DNA of 64,000 nt. Source: Alphaproteobacteria bacterium (GTDB lineage: Bacteria > Pseudomonadota > Alphaproteobacteria > Rs-D84). Below the pieces are notes generated by a model that was given only the letters and a program-made list of their open reading frames with translations, ran no database searches and had not been told where the DNA came from. Position numbers and translations under genes: made by a program. Where the stretch lies: positions 34,382 to 98,381 of the forward strand of contig JAFTPS010000010.1 in assembly GCA_017463185.1 (NCBI GenBank). The letters are read 5' to 3'. This document shows positions 35,900 through 43,422 of this stretch, one piece after another (position 1 is the first letter of the stretch; each line of letters opens with the position of its first letter).

Positions 35900-36022
35900 A
35901 TGCCGAATCCAAACGGTCCATTATTTTCAGCATTTATTCACACATATTTTACCGCGGAAATCGGGGCTTTGTCAATCGGATTTTATGCCGAATCCAAAGG
36001 ACCGTTTTCCCACGGTCCCCCA
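35900..36022 (+). promoter_or_regulatory. Class 3 leader element (copy 3b)
   Basis: It starts TATGCCGAATCC-AAACGGTCC (AAACGGTCC at 35911-35919). After about 65 nt TTTGTCAATCGGATTTTATG and then CCGAATCCAAAGGACCG follow. GGACCGTTT (35999-36007) can pair with the upstream AAACGGTCC or with the immediately following CGGTCC (36013-36018). It is nearly identical over its full length to 63864-63990, although 28 kb away and on the other strand. The Cys-rich gene starts 27 nt downstream. Confidence 0.65.
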
Positions 36023-36049
36023 GAATTCTAAGGAAAAGGAGAATATTCC

Positions 36050-36847
36050 GTGAAACGCGTACCAATATGTATATTTGGAATTATTGTGGCGATGTGTTGC
36101 GTCGCCGCAAATGCTGCCTCGGTATGTGAAGTAGAGGTTCTTAGTTACACTCACAATATTGAAAACTGTGCCGACGGGGAAACATATCGGTTCGGGACAA
36201 CAACATTTGATACATGTCTTGATTGTGCATCGGGTGTTTATATGGTGCAATCAAGTATTTCGGACAGCAATTGTTCCAACACTGCGACAAGATATACTTG
36301 CGCCAAAGCCTGTACGGATACATACATAAGTGACGTCGAAATTCCCACCATTGATGGTTGCAGTGCGGAGGAAATTCGTAAATTCGGCAACACGGAATAC
36401 AGAACTTGTTTTAATTGTAGTGCTGGGTATCGGGGCGTTGATGAAACGGTCACAGTCCCAGAGTGTACAAATACATTTACAATAACGACCTGTGAAGAAA
36501 TACCAGAATCTGAACGCGAATGCGAAGAAGATTCCGATTGTGAACCGTCAGTTTTGTTGGAAATAACCGACGAAGGTAAAGTACTAATGCAAGCCGAGGG
36601 CTGGTGCGGCGGCGATATGAAATGCGAATGGGATAGCGAGTATTATTATTGCGCCCGGGGCTACTATGGGGAATATGGACCGTGGATGGACATATCTGAT
36701 TTTACTTGTGCCCAGTGTCCCAATGGTGGAACAACGGTTGATTATTACGCCAGCTCTATATCCGAATGTTATGTGTCCGCTGGGACAAAATTTGATGACG
36801 ATACCGGTACATACGAATTTACAGAAAATTGTTTTTATTCGGATTAA
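36050..36847 (+). CDS. Cys-rich secreted protein ending CFYSD, with internal repeat
   Basis: A 265-residue exported protein (signal peptide ending AANA) with about 29 cysteines. Two tandem units of about 45 residues are visible near 40-85 and 100-150: C..GETYRFGTTTFDTCLDC and C..EEIRKFGNTEYRTCFNC, each closed by a C(S/T)NT..(Y/T)TC segment. A Glu-rich section then leads to CARGYYG, CAQCPNGG, ISECYVSAGTKFDDDTGTY and the final ENCFYSD. The start is GTG at 36050 with GGAG 8 nt upstream. Behind class 3 leader 3b; no gene shares its transcript clearly. Confidence 0.8.
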   Translation: MKRVPICIFGIIVAMCCVAANAASVCEVEVLSYTHNIENCADGETYRFGTTTFDTCLDCASGVYMVQSSISDSNCSNTATRYTCAKACTDTYISDVEIPTIDGCSAEEIRKFGNTEYRTCFNCSAGYRGVDETVTVPECTNTFTITTCEEIPESERECEEDSDCEPSVLLEITDEGKVLMQAEGWCGGDMKCEWDSEYYYCARGYYGEYGPWMDISDFTCAQCPNGGTTVDYYASSISECYVSAGTKFDDDTGTYEFTENCFYSD

Positions 36848-36848
36848 A

Positions 36849-36884
36849 TCCCCTTCGCTTGGCGAAGGGTGCCCGTCAGGGCGG
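36849..36884. repeat. CCCCTTCGC palindromic repeat
   Basis: CCCTTCGC-TT-GGCGAAGGG, followed by GCCC-GTCA-GGGC. A second copy with an equal stem is at 37889-37911, also just after a Cys-rich gene, and an eroded form is at 13846-13865. Confidence 0.6.
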
Positions 36885-36941
36885 GGTAGTGGTAAATAAT
36901 GCCGACAATATCCATCAACAATAATCACTTTTTATAAAGGA

Positions 36942-37180
36942 TTGAAAAAATATTTTTTATTACATATAATTGACTTGTCAACGGGATTTTTCGTTGATGG
37001 GGTGTCGTAACCCGTCTAATGCGTCGCAGTTGCGGGACGCTTTTGCGCCTTTTTTATTGCGACGAAAAATAATAAAACTCCTGACCCTGGTCAGGAGGGT
37101 TGTGAAATATACAATACACAACACAATTCATTAGATTGTTACGAACCTCCTGGCCACCAAAATTTTTGGTGGTTTTCTTT
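36942..37180 (+). promoter_or_regulatory. Class 2 structured leader RNA with promoter (copy c)
   Basis: The promoter is TTGAAA (36942-36947), 17 bp, TATAAT (36965-36970), near-consensus; transcription should begin at about 36977, exactly at the GTCAACG/CGTTGAT stem. The RNA continues with GGGGTGTCGTAACCC, a GCGTCGC..GCGACG region, CTCCTGACC-CT-GGTCAGGAG, a TTGTGAAATATACA segment and ACAAT/ATTGT. CCTCCTGGCC follows, then a long terminal hairpin CCACCAAAA/TTTTTGGTGG (37154-37172) with TTTTCTTT. The GTG of the next gene is 25 nt further on. Confidence 0.8.
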
Positions 37181-37205
37181 CACAGAAAAAAACAAGGGGG
37201 TAAAA

Positions 37206-37871
37206 GTGAAAACAACAATCAAAATATTATGCTTGGCAACCGCACTGTTGCCAATTAGTGTCAATGCTGCAACATATAATCTGTCCAGTTCATATTCTGC
37301 AATGTATGATGGGGATTATAACTATTTTGGAACATCGTCCAGTTCCAATACCTATTACGGTTGTGGTGATTGCACAGAAAATACTGTGGTCGGTGATTTT
37401 GTTGCACTATCGCACGGCGAAACTATTAAAATCAGCGGCGACAGTAATCTGTACTATTGCTGCGATAATGGTTCTGGTGCGGATGGCTATTGGATTGCGT
37501 TTGATGGGTATTCATCTGTGCCAAGCGGAAACTGCGCGGGTCAATCCAAATGGGTGTCGCTGGGGGATAATAAATATTGTTCTGCCGACTTGACTGGTGT
37601 CATGGATTGGTGTTCTGGTACAGTTGACAGCGGTATAATAGACAGCACGCGTGCGGGCGAATGTGTGTATTCTGGCACTTGTTCCACTATGACGCATTGT
37701 GGCACGGGATATTATAAAAATGGTACGGTGTGCACCGCATGCAGTGATGGCGGCACGACATCTGGATATACAAATGGTGGTCGCACCGAATGTTATATCC
37801 CATCGGGCACCAGTTTTTCCGATGACAGCGGCACCGGTACATATACCGAGAATTGTTTTTGGACTGAATAA
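37206..37871 (+). CDS. Cys-rich secreted protein ending CFWTE
   Basis: A 221-residue protein with a signal peptide (MKTTIKILCLATALLPISVNA) and about 20 cysteines in a Ser/Gly/Thr/Tyr-rich mature chain. Pairs such as YGCGDC, YYCCDN and TVCTACSDGG occur. The end reads GYTNGGRTECYIPSGTSFSD, then DSGTGTYTENCFWTE at the stop, closely matching the protein at 36050-36847. GTG start at 37206 with GGGGG 5 nt upstream. It lies 358 nt after the previous family member but has its own leader and promoter, so the two are independently expressed. Confidence 0.8.
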   Translation: MKTTIKILCLATALLPISVNAATYNLSSSYSAMYDGDYNYFGTSSSSNTYYGCGDCTENTVVGDFVALSHGETIKISGDSNLYYCCDNGSGADGYWIAFDGYSSVPSGNCAGQSKWVSLGDNKYCSADLTGVMDWCSGTVDSGIIDSTRAGECVYSGTCSTMTHCGTGYYKNGTVCTACSDGGTTSGYTNGGRTECYIPSGTSFSDDSGTGTYTENCFWTE

Positions 37872-37888
37872 ATCTACCGACGACAAGT

Positions 37889-37911
37889 CCCCTTCGCTCT
37901 TGGCGAAGGGG
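37889..37911. repeat. CCCCTTCGC palindromic repeat, second copy
   Basis: CCCCTTCGC-TCTTG-GCGAAGGGG, 18 nt after the stop of the Cys-rich gene. It lacks a T tail, so it is more a REP-like palindrome than a terminator. Confidence 0.6.
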
Positions 37912-37982
37912 CGCGTCATAGCGTGGCGAATACGGACGGGCAGTGGCCGTTTTTTTACAAAAATACATTGCGTTTTTATAAT

Positions 37983-38276
37983 CTATAAAAATATCGGTAT
38001 TTCCAAATGAAAACATTGCACGCTTATATTTTTTATAAAAACTGAAAATAATTTTTCATATGTCCTCCAAAGGAAAAACTTTTGTATATTTTTTAGATTT
38101 TCAAAAAATGGCAATAATGGATATGCCGTTGTAAGTTTTATTTCAAGGTGTTTATTAAACCATTCTTGGTAAAACGGTTCCGCCAGATGCGATTGCATAA
38201 AAACAGATATTTTTAATTCTGGTATTTTTGATAACTCTTCCAATGTTGATACGAATACTGGTTCAACCCCCGCCAA
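37983..38276 (-). pseudogene. Unrecognised ORF, possibly a gene remnant
   Basis: A 97-residue frame opening with TTG (TTATTGGCGGGG) without a clear RBS. The preceding frame reads ATG-Ile-Ile-Gly-Gly-Gly then stops, so a one-base shift near 38270 would join MIIGGG to the VEPVFVSTLEELSKIPEL start. Contents (ISVFMQSHLAEPFYQEWFNK and aromatic-rich FFLWRTYEKLF) look protein-like, but I do not recognise a family. A degraded or frameshifted gene is the best guess; it could also be a chance ORF in AT-rich DNA. Confidence 0.3.
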
Positions 38277-38338
38277 TAATCATATCGGGGATACAAAAAG
38301 CGACCTTGATTTTTTTTATGTGGTATTAAATGTATTCT

Positions 38339-38362
38339 AAAAAAACCGCCCAGTGGGCGGTT
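38339..38362 (-). terminator. Terminator of rpmH
   Basis: AACCGCCC-AGT-GGGCGGTT with a T6 tail on the minus strand, just after the rpmH stop. Confidence 0.85.
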
Positions 38363-38365
38363 CGT

Positions 38366-38518
38366 TTAATTTGCTGCTGTGGCGGCCAATCTTTTACGGC
38401 CCGCCGCGCGACGACGATTCAGAACATCGCGCCCGCCCGCTGTTGCCATTCTGGCACGGAAACCGTGGGTGCGAACACGGCGTGTTTTGGACGGTTGATA
38501 TGTACGTTTAGTTGCCAT
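38366..38518 (-). CDS. rpmH: 50S ribosomal protein L34
   Basis: 50 residues, [20 protein letters not shown] onward, with [26 protein letters not shown] as the L34 signature (described in two parts). ATG 38518 chosen by family length; the longer frame upstream is not conserved. No rnpA or yidC follows, so the usual rpmH-rnpA-yidC cluster is broken here. A TTGCGT, 17 bp, TTAAAT promoter is possible upstream. Confidence 0.96.
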   Translation of the reverse strand: MATKRTYQPSKTRRVRTHGFRARMATAGGRDVLNRRRAAGRKRLAATAAN

Positions 38519-38649
38519 TTTATTTATCCTTGGTTTCTTTTTCTTTTGTATCCTGGGACAGCCGAAGCAGACAAGATTGCCCCAGAACAAATCCGTTTGT
38601 GCGTCCATTTAATCATAAGATTTTGAAAAACGCAACCTTTTTGTTCAAA

Positions 38650-38745
38650 TTATTTAGATTTTATCAGTCCGAACTTTTTTAGTCCCTCTAACATCAAATA
38701 ATAACAAAATATCGCTGCGAACATCCGCCACAATGGTAAAAACAT
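38650..38745 (-). CDS. Possible 31-residue membrane peptide
   Basis: A very small frame beginning four bases after the stop of the gene at 38750-38953. It encodes a hydrophobic segment (MFAAIFCYYLMLEGL) and a basic tail (KKFGLIKSK). The tight spacing suggests coupling to the upstream gene, but no RBS or family evidence supports it. Confidence 0.3.
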   Translation of the reverse strand: MFLPLWRMFAAIFCYYLMLEGLKKFGLIKSK

Positions 38746-38749
38746 AACG

Positions 38750-38953
38750 TTAGCCCCTTGTTTTATTGCGACCCATTGCGCGCCGAATGTGTTTTACTGC
38801 ATTATCTTTGGCGTTCAATACGTCAATCATACGACTAAGATTCCAAACGATTATCGTATATTGTATGCGTAAAATTTTGTCGTCTGATATATTGACCAGC
38901 ATTTTGCGTGCCGAATCGCGTGTTTCAATTAAAATGTCTTTGTATGTTTCCAT
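38750..38953 (-). CDS. Small conserved-looking hypothetical protein
   Basis: 67 residues, helical and charged (KDILIETRDSARKMLVNISD, then NAVKHIRRAMGRNKTRG), with a basic C terminus. ATG 38953 is preceded by TGGGATAG about 6 nt upstream. I do not recognise it. It lies in the 560-nt space between rpmH and gyrA, transcribed away from gyrA. Confidence 0.5.
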   Translation of the reverse strand: METYKDILIETRDSARKMLVNISDDKILRIQYTIIVWNLSRMIDVLNAKDNAVKHIRRAMGRNKTRG

Positions 38954-39021
38954 ATTTTTCTATCCCACTACACGCTATCACAAACAAAGGTTTTGTCAAG
39001 TGAATTTTCGGGCATTATTTC

Positions 39022-39051
39022 TTGACCGAAAGCCTAAAAATCTGCTATGTT
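39022..39051 (+). promoter_or_regulatory. gyrA promoter
   Basis: TTGACC (39022-39027), 18 bp, TATGTT (39046-39051), 30 nt before ATG 39082 with an AAGGT RBS. Confidence 0.6.
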
Positions 39052-39081
39052 TTGTGTATAAAATAAGGGAAAGAAGGTAAT

Positions 39082-41808
39082 ATGTCTGAAATAATCAATG
39101 AAGTAAATGAAAACCGTGTTCCTCAGTCGTCTTTGGAACACGAAATGCGTACCAGTTTCTTGGACTATGCGATGTCGGTTATTGTTGACCGTGCGTTGCC
39201 TGATGTTCGTGACGGGTGCAAGCCTGTGCATCGTCGTATATTGTATGTTATGAATGATGTTGCGCCTGCGACCAAGCCTACGGTTAAATCGGCCCGTATT
39301 GTTGGTGACGTTATGGGTAAATACCATCCACACGGGGACAGCTCTATTTACGAAGCTATGGTCCGCATGGGCCAGGACTTTTCAATGGGTGAAATGTTGG
39401 TCCAAGGCCAAGGTAACTTTGGTTCGCGCGACGGGGACAAAGCTGCGGCTATGCGTTATACAGAGGCACGACTTTCTAAACTGGGCGCATCCCTGATGGA
39501 CGATATGGACAAAGACACAGTTGACTGGCAGCCAAACTTTGATGGCTCGTTACAGGAACCTGTTGTACTGCCAACCAAGTTTCCAAATTTCTTGGTAAAT
39601 GGTGGCTCTGGTATCGCGGTCGGTATGGCAACAAATGTGCCAACATATAATCTGGGCGAAATATGCAATGGTATAATTGCGATTTTGGATAATCGGGATA
39701 TAACCGATGATGAATTGTTCACAATTATCCCCGGCCCCGATTTTCCAACGGGTGCAATGATTATGGGACGCGCCGGCGCATACAAGGCGCATACAACCGG
39801 TCGTGGTTCAATAATCGTGCGTTCCAAAACGCATATAGAGGATTTTCGTGATCATTCTGCAATCATCGTTGATGAAATCCCGTATCAGGTGAATAAGGCC
39901 CAGATGATTATCAAAATCGCCGAATTGATAAAGGATAAACGTATTGAGGGCATTTCCGAAATCCGCGATGAATCATCCAAAGAAGGCTTGCGCATTGTTA
40001 TTGAATTAAAGCGTGACGCGATTGCCGATGTTGTTCTGAACCATCTGTTCCAGTACACAGAAATGCAGACCAGTTTCCCCGTCAATATGATGGCGTTAAA
40101 TCGTGGTCGCCCGATGCTGTTTAATGTGCGCGGTGTGCTGGATGCGTTTATTGAATTCCGCGCCGAGGTTATTCGTCGCCGCACCATTTTTGATTTGAAC
40201 AAGGCCCGCAATCGTGCACATACATTGTTGGGGTTATCGGTTGCTGTTGGTAATTTGGACGAAGTTATTGAACTGATTAAATCCAGCCCAAATCCCGAAG
40301 CCGCGCGCGAGGCTTTGATATCTCGCGGATGGCGTGCGTCTGATATTGAATCTTATATCCAGTTGATTGACGACCCAAATACCGAATACAAAGACGGCAT
40401 GTTCTTTATGTCCGAGGATCAAGCTCGCGCCATTTTGGAATTGCAATTGCATCGTCTGACTGGTCTGGAACGTGACAAGATTCATGATGATTTGACGGCG
40501 CTGGGTGCGACGATTCGCGATTTATTGGAAATATTGGGCAGTCACGAAAGAATTATTCAAATCATTCGCGACGAAACCGCATCTGTACGCGACAACTGGG
40601 CGTCCCCACGTCGCACAGAGATTTCCGATGCAGAAATTGACATTGACATAGAAGACCTGATTGCACGCGAAGATATGGTTGTCACCGTCACTAACACGGG
40701 TTATATCAAGCGCGTTGCGCTGGATACATACCGCGCACAAAAACGTGGGGGCAAGGGCCGCAATGCAATGGCGACCAAGGAAGATGACTATGTGGTCCAG
40801 GTATTCGTTGCAAACACCCACACCCCATTACTGTTTTTCAGTTCTAAGGGGCTGTGCTATAAATTAAAAACATATAAATTGCCAGAGGCCGCTGCCGCAG
40901 CCAAAGGTCGCCCATTGGTGAATTTGTTGCCACTGGAAAATGGCGAAACGATTACCGCTATCCTGCCAGTACCCGAAGAGGATGTCCAGCGCGTCGCCGA
41001 ATCGGGCAAGGAACACTTCCTGATGTTCGCAACCGCGTCTGGTACGGTGCGTCGTAATCGTATGAGTGATTTTGATTCAATCCGTGCAAACGGAAAAATC
41101 GCGATGAAACTGGACGAAGGCGACAGTTTGATTTCCGTCCTGCCGTGCAATGAAGACCAGGATGTATTCCTGGCGACATATCGTGGCCGCGCCATCCGTT
41201 TCCCTGTTCCCGAAATTCGTATTTTTGCGGGCCGTAATTCAACCGGCGTTCGCGGGATAACATTGGGGGCGGATGATAAAATTATCGGTATGGCGATGCT
41301 GAACCGTGGCGAATCTGATTCCGCTGTTCGTGCCGCATATATCAAGCAATCACGTGCCGCGCGTCGCGCCGCCACCGGTATGGAAGAAGAGGTTTCCACA
41401 GACGAAGAAGAAACAACCTTGGTCCTGGATGACGCCAAGATGGCTGAAATGGCAGCCCGCGAAGAATTTATTCTGACGATTTCTGAAAACGGCTTTGGTA
41501 AACGCACCAGTTCGTATGAATATCGTCTGACACATCGTGGTGGTGGTGGCTTTACCAACATAAAACTGGGTGGTAAAAACACTGCCGTGGCTGGGTCATT
41601 CCCGGTTGCCGATGACCACGACATAATGATGGTGACGGACGGTGGTAAAATTATTCGTACCCCGGTCGCAGACGTTCGTATCGCAGGCCGTTCAACGGCT
41701 GGTGTGACATTGTTCCGTACCGCGGAAAATGAAAAGGTTGTATCTGCCGTCGCAATTGAGGGTGCCGATGAAGAAGAAATAACAGAATCAACCGATAGCG
41801 CAGAATAG
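39082..41808 (+). CDS. gyrA: DNA gyrase subunit A
   Basis: A 908-residue type II topoisomerase subunit. The N-terminal breakage-reunion domain has the quinolone-region motif [15 protein letters not shown] and the catalytic Tyr in [11 protein letters not shown]. The C-terminal beta-pinwheel includes the GyrA box QKRGGKG near residue 555, which distinguishes it from ParC. The Ser equivalent to E. coli Ser83 is retained and Glu stands at the Asp87 position, a natural variation. The C-terminal region carries an acidic tail ([12 protein letters not shown]). It is followed 13 nt later by a MerR gene. Confidence 0.96.
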   Translation: MSEIINEVNENRVPQSSLEHEMRTSFLDYAMSVIVDRALPDVRDGCKPVHRRILYVMNDVAPATKPTVKSARIVGDVMGKYHPHGDSSIYEAMVRMGQDFSMGEMLVQGQGNFGSRDGDKAAAMRYTEARLSKLGASLMDDMDKDTVDWQPNFDGSLQEPVVLPTKFPNFLVNGGSGIAVGMATNVPTYNLGEICNGIIAILDNRDITDDELFTIIPGPDFPTGAMIMGRAGAYKAHTTGRGSIIVRSKTHIEDFRDHSAIIVDEIPYQVNKAQMIIKIAELIKDKRIEGISEIRDESSKEGLRIVIELKRDAIADVVLNHLFQYTEMQTSFPVNMMALNRGRPMLFNVRGVLDAFIEFRAEVIRRRTIFDLNKARNRAHTLLGLSVAVGNLDEVIELIKSSPNPEAAREALISRGWRASDIESYIQLIDDPNTEYKDGMFFMSEDQARAILELQLHRLTGLERDKIHDDLTALGATIRDLLEILGSHERIIQIIRDETASVRDNWASPRRTEISDAEIDIDIEDLIAREDMVVTVTNTGYIKRVALDTYRAQKRGGKGRNAMATKEDDYVVQVFVANTHTPLLFFSSKGLCYKLKTYKLPEAAAAAKGRPLVNLLPLENGETITAILPVPEEDVQRVAESGKEHFLMFATASGTVRRNRMSDFDSIRANGKIAMKLDEGDSLISVLPCNEDQDVFLATYRGRAIRFPVPEIRIFAGRNSTGVRGITLGADDKIIGMAMLNRGESDSAVRAAYIKQSRAARRAATGMEEEVSTDEEETTLVLDDAKMAEMAAREEFILTISENGFGKRTSSYEYRLTHRGGGGFTNIKLGGKNTAVAGSFPVADDHDIMMVTDGGKIIRTPVADVRIAGRSTAGVTLFRTAENEKVVSAVAIEGADEEEITESTDSAE

Positions 41809-41821
41809 GGGATTTGCCGGT

Positions 41822-42196
41822 ATGGAAAATGAATACTTTGCATCTATAAACGAGGTTTCAAAACGCCTTTCTGTACCGGCGCATACCCTGCGCTATTGGG
41901 AAAAACAGTTTCCCGTCGCGATAAAACCAACAACCGGCGCAGGTGGTCGTCGTTATTACCGCACCGAAACGGTTGCGCGGTTGGTTGTTATCAAAGATTT
42001 GCTGTATAAACACGGTATGACAATCGCCGGGGTAAAAAAATTATTGCGTGATGGTAAATTGCCCGAAAACGCCGATGAATTGCTGGGTGCTATGCCTGCT
42101 GTACATTCTGCGTCTGTGCCAACTGTTCCCCAAAATACCACCGATATAGATTTAGCAATAAAGTTACTGGAATCTGCAAAACAACTTTTGCAATAA
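41822..42196 (+). CDS. MerR-family regulator
   Basis: A 124-residue protein: winged HTH at residues 7-70 (INEVSKRLSVPAHTLRYWEK, then GGRRYYRTETVARL and the LLYKHGMTIAGVKKLL segment), then a short variable C-terminal part with no visible ligand or metal cysteines. Members of this short MerR type often follow ihfA in alphaproteobacteria; here it follows gyrA by 13 nt and is probably cotranscribed. Targets unknown. Confidence 0.85.
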   Translation: MENEYFASINEVSKRLSVPAHTLRYWEKQFPVAIKPTTGAGGRRYYRTETVARLVVIKDLLYKHGMTIAGVKKLLRDGKLPENADELLGAMPAVHSASVPTVPQNTTDIDLAIKLLESAKQLLQ

Positions 42197-42197
42197 A

Positions 42198-42235
42198 AGC
42201 CACCACTATCCACTAACCACTTACAACTTATCACT
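42198..42235. repeat. Short ACTAACCACT-type intergenic repeat
   Basis: Degenerate CCACTATCCACTAACCACTT. The same motif recurs at 42735-42770, 55814-55876 and 60024-60098, always between genes. Confidence 0.55.
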
Positions 42236-42586
42236 AAAAAATGCGCAATCAGCGCATTTTTTATACAGTGCATCTGGTGTTTGAATATATCGGTTTCGCA
42301 TACCGATTGCGTGTTTGGACATCTGCACACAGGTCCACGCCCCGCGCCCATTAAAATTATGGGGCGGGGGTAGTTGCAAATATATAAATACCCACCCGTG
42401 GGCGGATAAAATACGAATGTCGCGCCGTCGCAGATTTATTTTTTGCACATTTCCCCGTTGCACAAATTGATATAAAATCATTTGCCCATTATCATATACC
42501 ACGATTGGTGCACAGTGCCGAAACTGTCCGCAAAAAATCCGCGGTAACATCTTAGATGTCCTGTCCGTAAATCCCATAATAATCAT
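42221..42586 (-). CDS. Hypothetical 121-residue protein
   Basis: Unrecognised protein starting MIIMGFTDRTSKMLPRIF with AAGGGA 7 nt before ATG 42586. The middle (VVYDNGQMILYQFVQRGNVQ, then LRRRDIRIL) is beta-rich and basic, with a repeated aromatic/Asn-Pro section (YLQLPPPHNF). An intrinsic terminator (42241-42257) lies inside its last codons, coding KKCADCAFF, so the transcript probably ends within the coding sequence or the real protein is shorter. Possibly related in function to the neighbour at 42781, which has similar coding quality. Confidence 0.55.
   Translation of the reverse strand: MIIMGFTDRTSKMLPRIFCGQFRHCAPIVVYDNGQMILYQFVQRGNVQKINLRRRDIRILSAHGWVFIYLQLPPPHNFNGRGAWTCVQMSKHAIGMRNRYIQTPDALYKKCADCAFFSDKL
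42236..42263. terminator. Bidirectional terminator after the MerR gene
   Basis: AAAAAATGCGC-AATC-AGCGCATTTTTT, symmetric A/T flanks, serving the gyrA-merR transcript and overlapping the end of the convergent ORF. Confidence 0.8.
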
Positions 42587-42620
42587 ATTTTCCCTTTTGT
42601 TTTATAAATTTTCATCATCG

Positions 42621-42719
42621 TTGTCATTGCGAGCGCAGCCTGGCAATCCTGTAAATAGAATCAAATAAGAATACGCAAGACTGGATTGCTGTGGTCGTTT
42701 CACGCCCTCGCAATGACAA
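42621..42719. repeat. GTCATTGCGAG palindromic element
   Basis: Terminal inverted repeats GTCATTGCGAG (42623-42633) and CTCGCAATGAC (42707-42717) with an inner pair GGCAATCC/GGATTGC. It has the form of the widespread palindromic elements beginning GTCATTGCGAG found in Rickettsiales and other bacteria. About 100 bp, non-coding. Confidence 0.75.
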
Positions 42720-42780
42720 AGGTACTAATAACTAATGCCCATCACCACTATCCACTAACCACTATCTATGCCTTGGATTT

Positions 42781-43128
42781 TTATTCTATCCATCCCATTT
42801 TGCGGGCGGCATTGTCAATAATGTTCATTGCGCCATCCCACAGGGCTGCGGCCTTATTCTCGGCCCAGATGTATTGATGTGGCGCGCGACGACGGTCACC
42901 AAATTCTTTCATAACGGCCAATTGTGCGTCATTTAATCGGCCTGCTAAATACAGTTTTGTTATCATTGTTTCCACATCCAGGATTTCACACGGTCGGCGT
43001 GTGGCACAATGTGCAGCGCGCGAAAAACCATTACGCACCGCACGTGAATATAGGAACCAGAACCATAGTTGTTCGGCATTTTGAAATTTTTCGGTCTGTT
43101 GAATTACAATTGTGTTTTGTGCTGTCAT
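42781..43128 (-). CDS. Hypothetical 115-residue protein
   Basis: The start region MTAQNTIVIQQTEKFQNAEQ has AAAGGAG 9 nt before ATG 43128. The core has LWFWFLYSRAVRNGFSRAAH, RRPCEILDVETMITKLYLAG, AVMKEFGDRRRAP and an ALWDGAMNIIDNAARKMGWIE end. Composition and codon use look like a real, conserved cytoplasmic protein. I recall similar unnamed small proteins in alphaproteobacteria but cannot name a function. Monocistronic, between two repeat-bearing gaps. Confidence 0.65.
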   Translation of the reverse strand: MTAQNTIVIQQTEKFQNAEQLWFWFLYSRAVRNGFSRAAHCATRRPCEILDVETMITKLYLAGRLNDAQLAVMKEFGDRRRAPHQYIWAENKAAALWDGAMNIIDNAARKMGWIE

Positions 43129-43391
43129 ATTTTCTTTCTCCTTTGGTTTCTGTTTATGACATGTTGATACTTGATATATAGCCCAAGAAAAGATTCCTGT
43201 AAATTATTACAACTGTTGGTTGTATTGCGAATCGGAAAACCGAAACATAATTTATCTGTGTTGAACCCAACGCGAATCGGAAAATTATCCATATTCTTGT
43301 TTTTCTATATCGGGTCTGTAATAGAAAAAAGCGCACGAAATCGCGCGCAAAAAATAAAAACAAATAAAAATCCTTGTGTTTTATATTTTTG
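43129..43391. other. Gap with GCGAATCGGAAAA direct repeat
   Basis: No gene seen. Two copies of GCGAATCGGAAAA (about 43228 and 43272) are spaced 44 bp apart, and CGCACGAAATCGCGCG forms a small imperfect palindrome near 43333. Probably remnants or a regulatory site for the gene at 42781. Confidence 0.35.
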
Positions 43392-43422
43392 ATAAAATAA
43401 AACCCGCCATTGGCGGGTTTGT
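43392..43422 (-). terminator. Terminator of virB8-virB9-virB10
   Basis: AACCCGCC-ATT-GGCGGGTT with TTTTATTTT on the minus strand, immediately after the virB10 stop. Confidence 0.85.

Noticed and set aside
36849..36884. Intrinsic terminator after the 36 kb gene
   Set aside because: The palindrome has no T tail and recurs as a repeat, so it was listed as a repeat.
40857..41843. 328-residue minus-strand ORF opposite gyrA
   Set aside because: Serine/arginine-rich mirror of gyrA codons; no RBS, and gyrA is certain.
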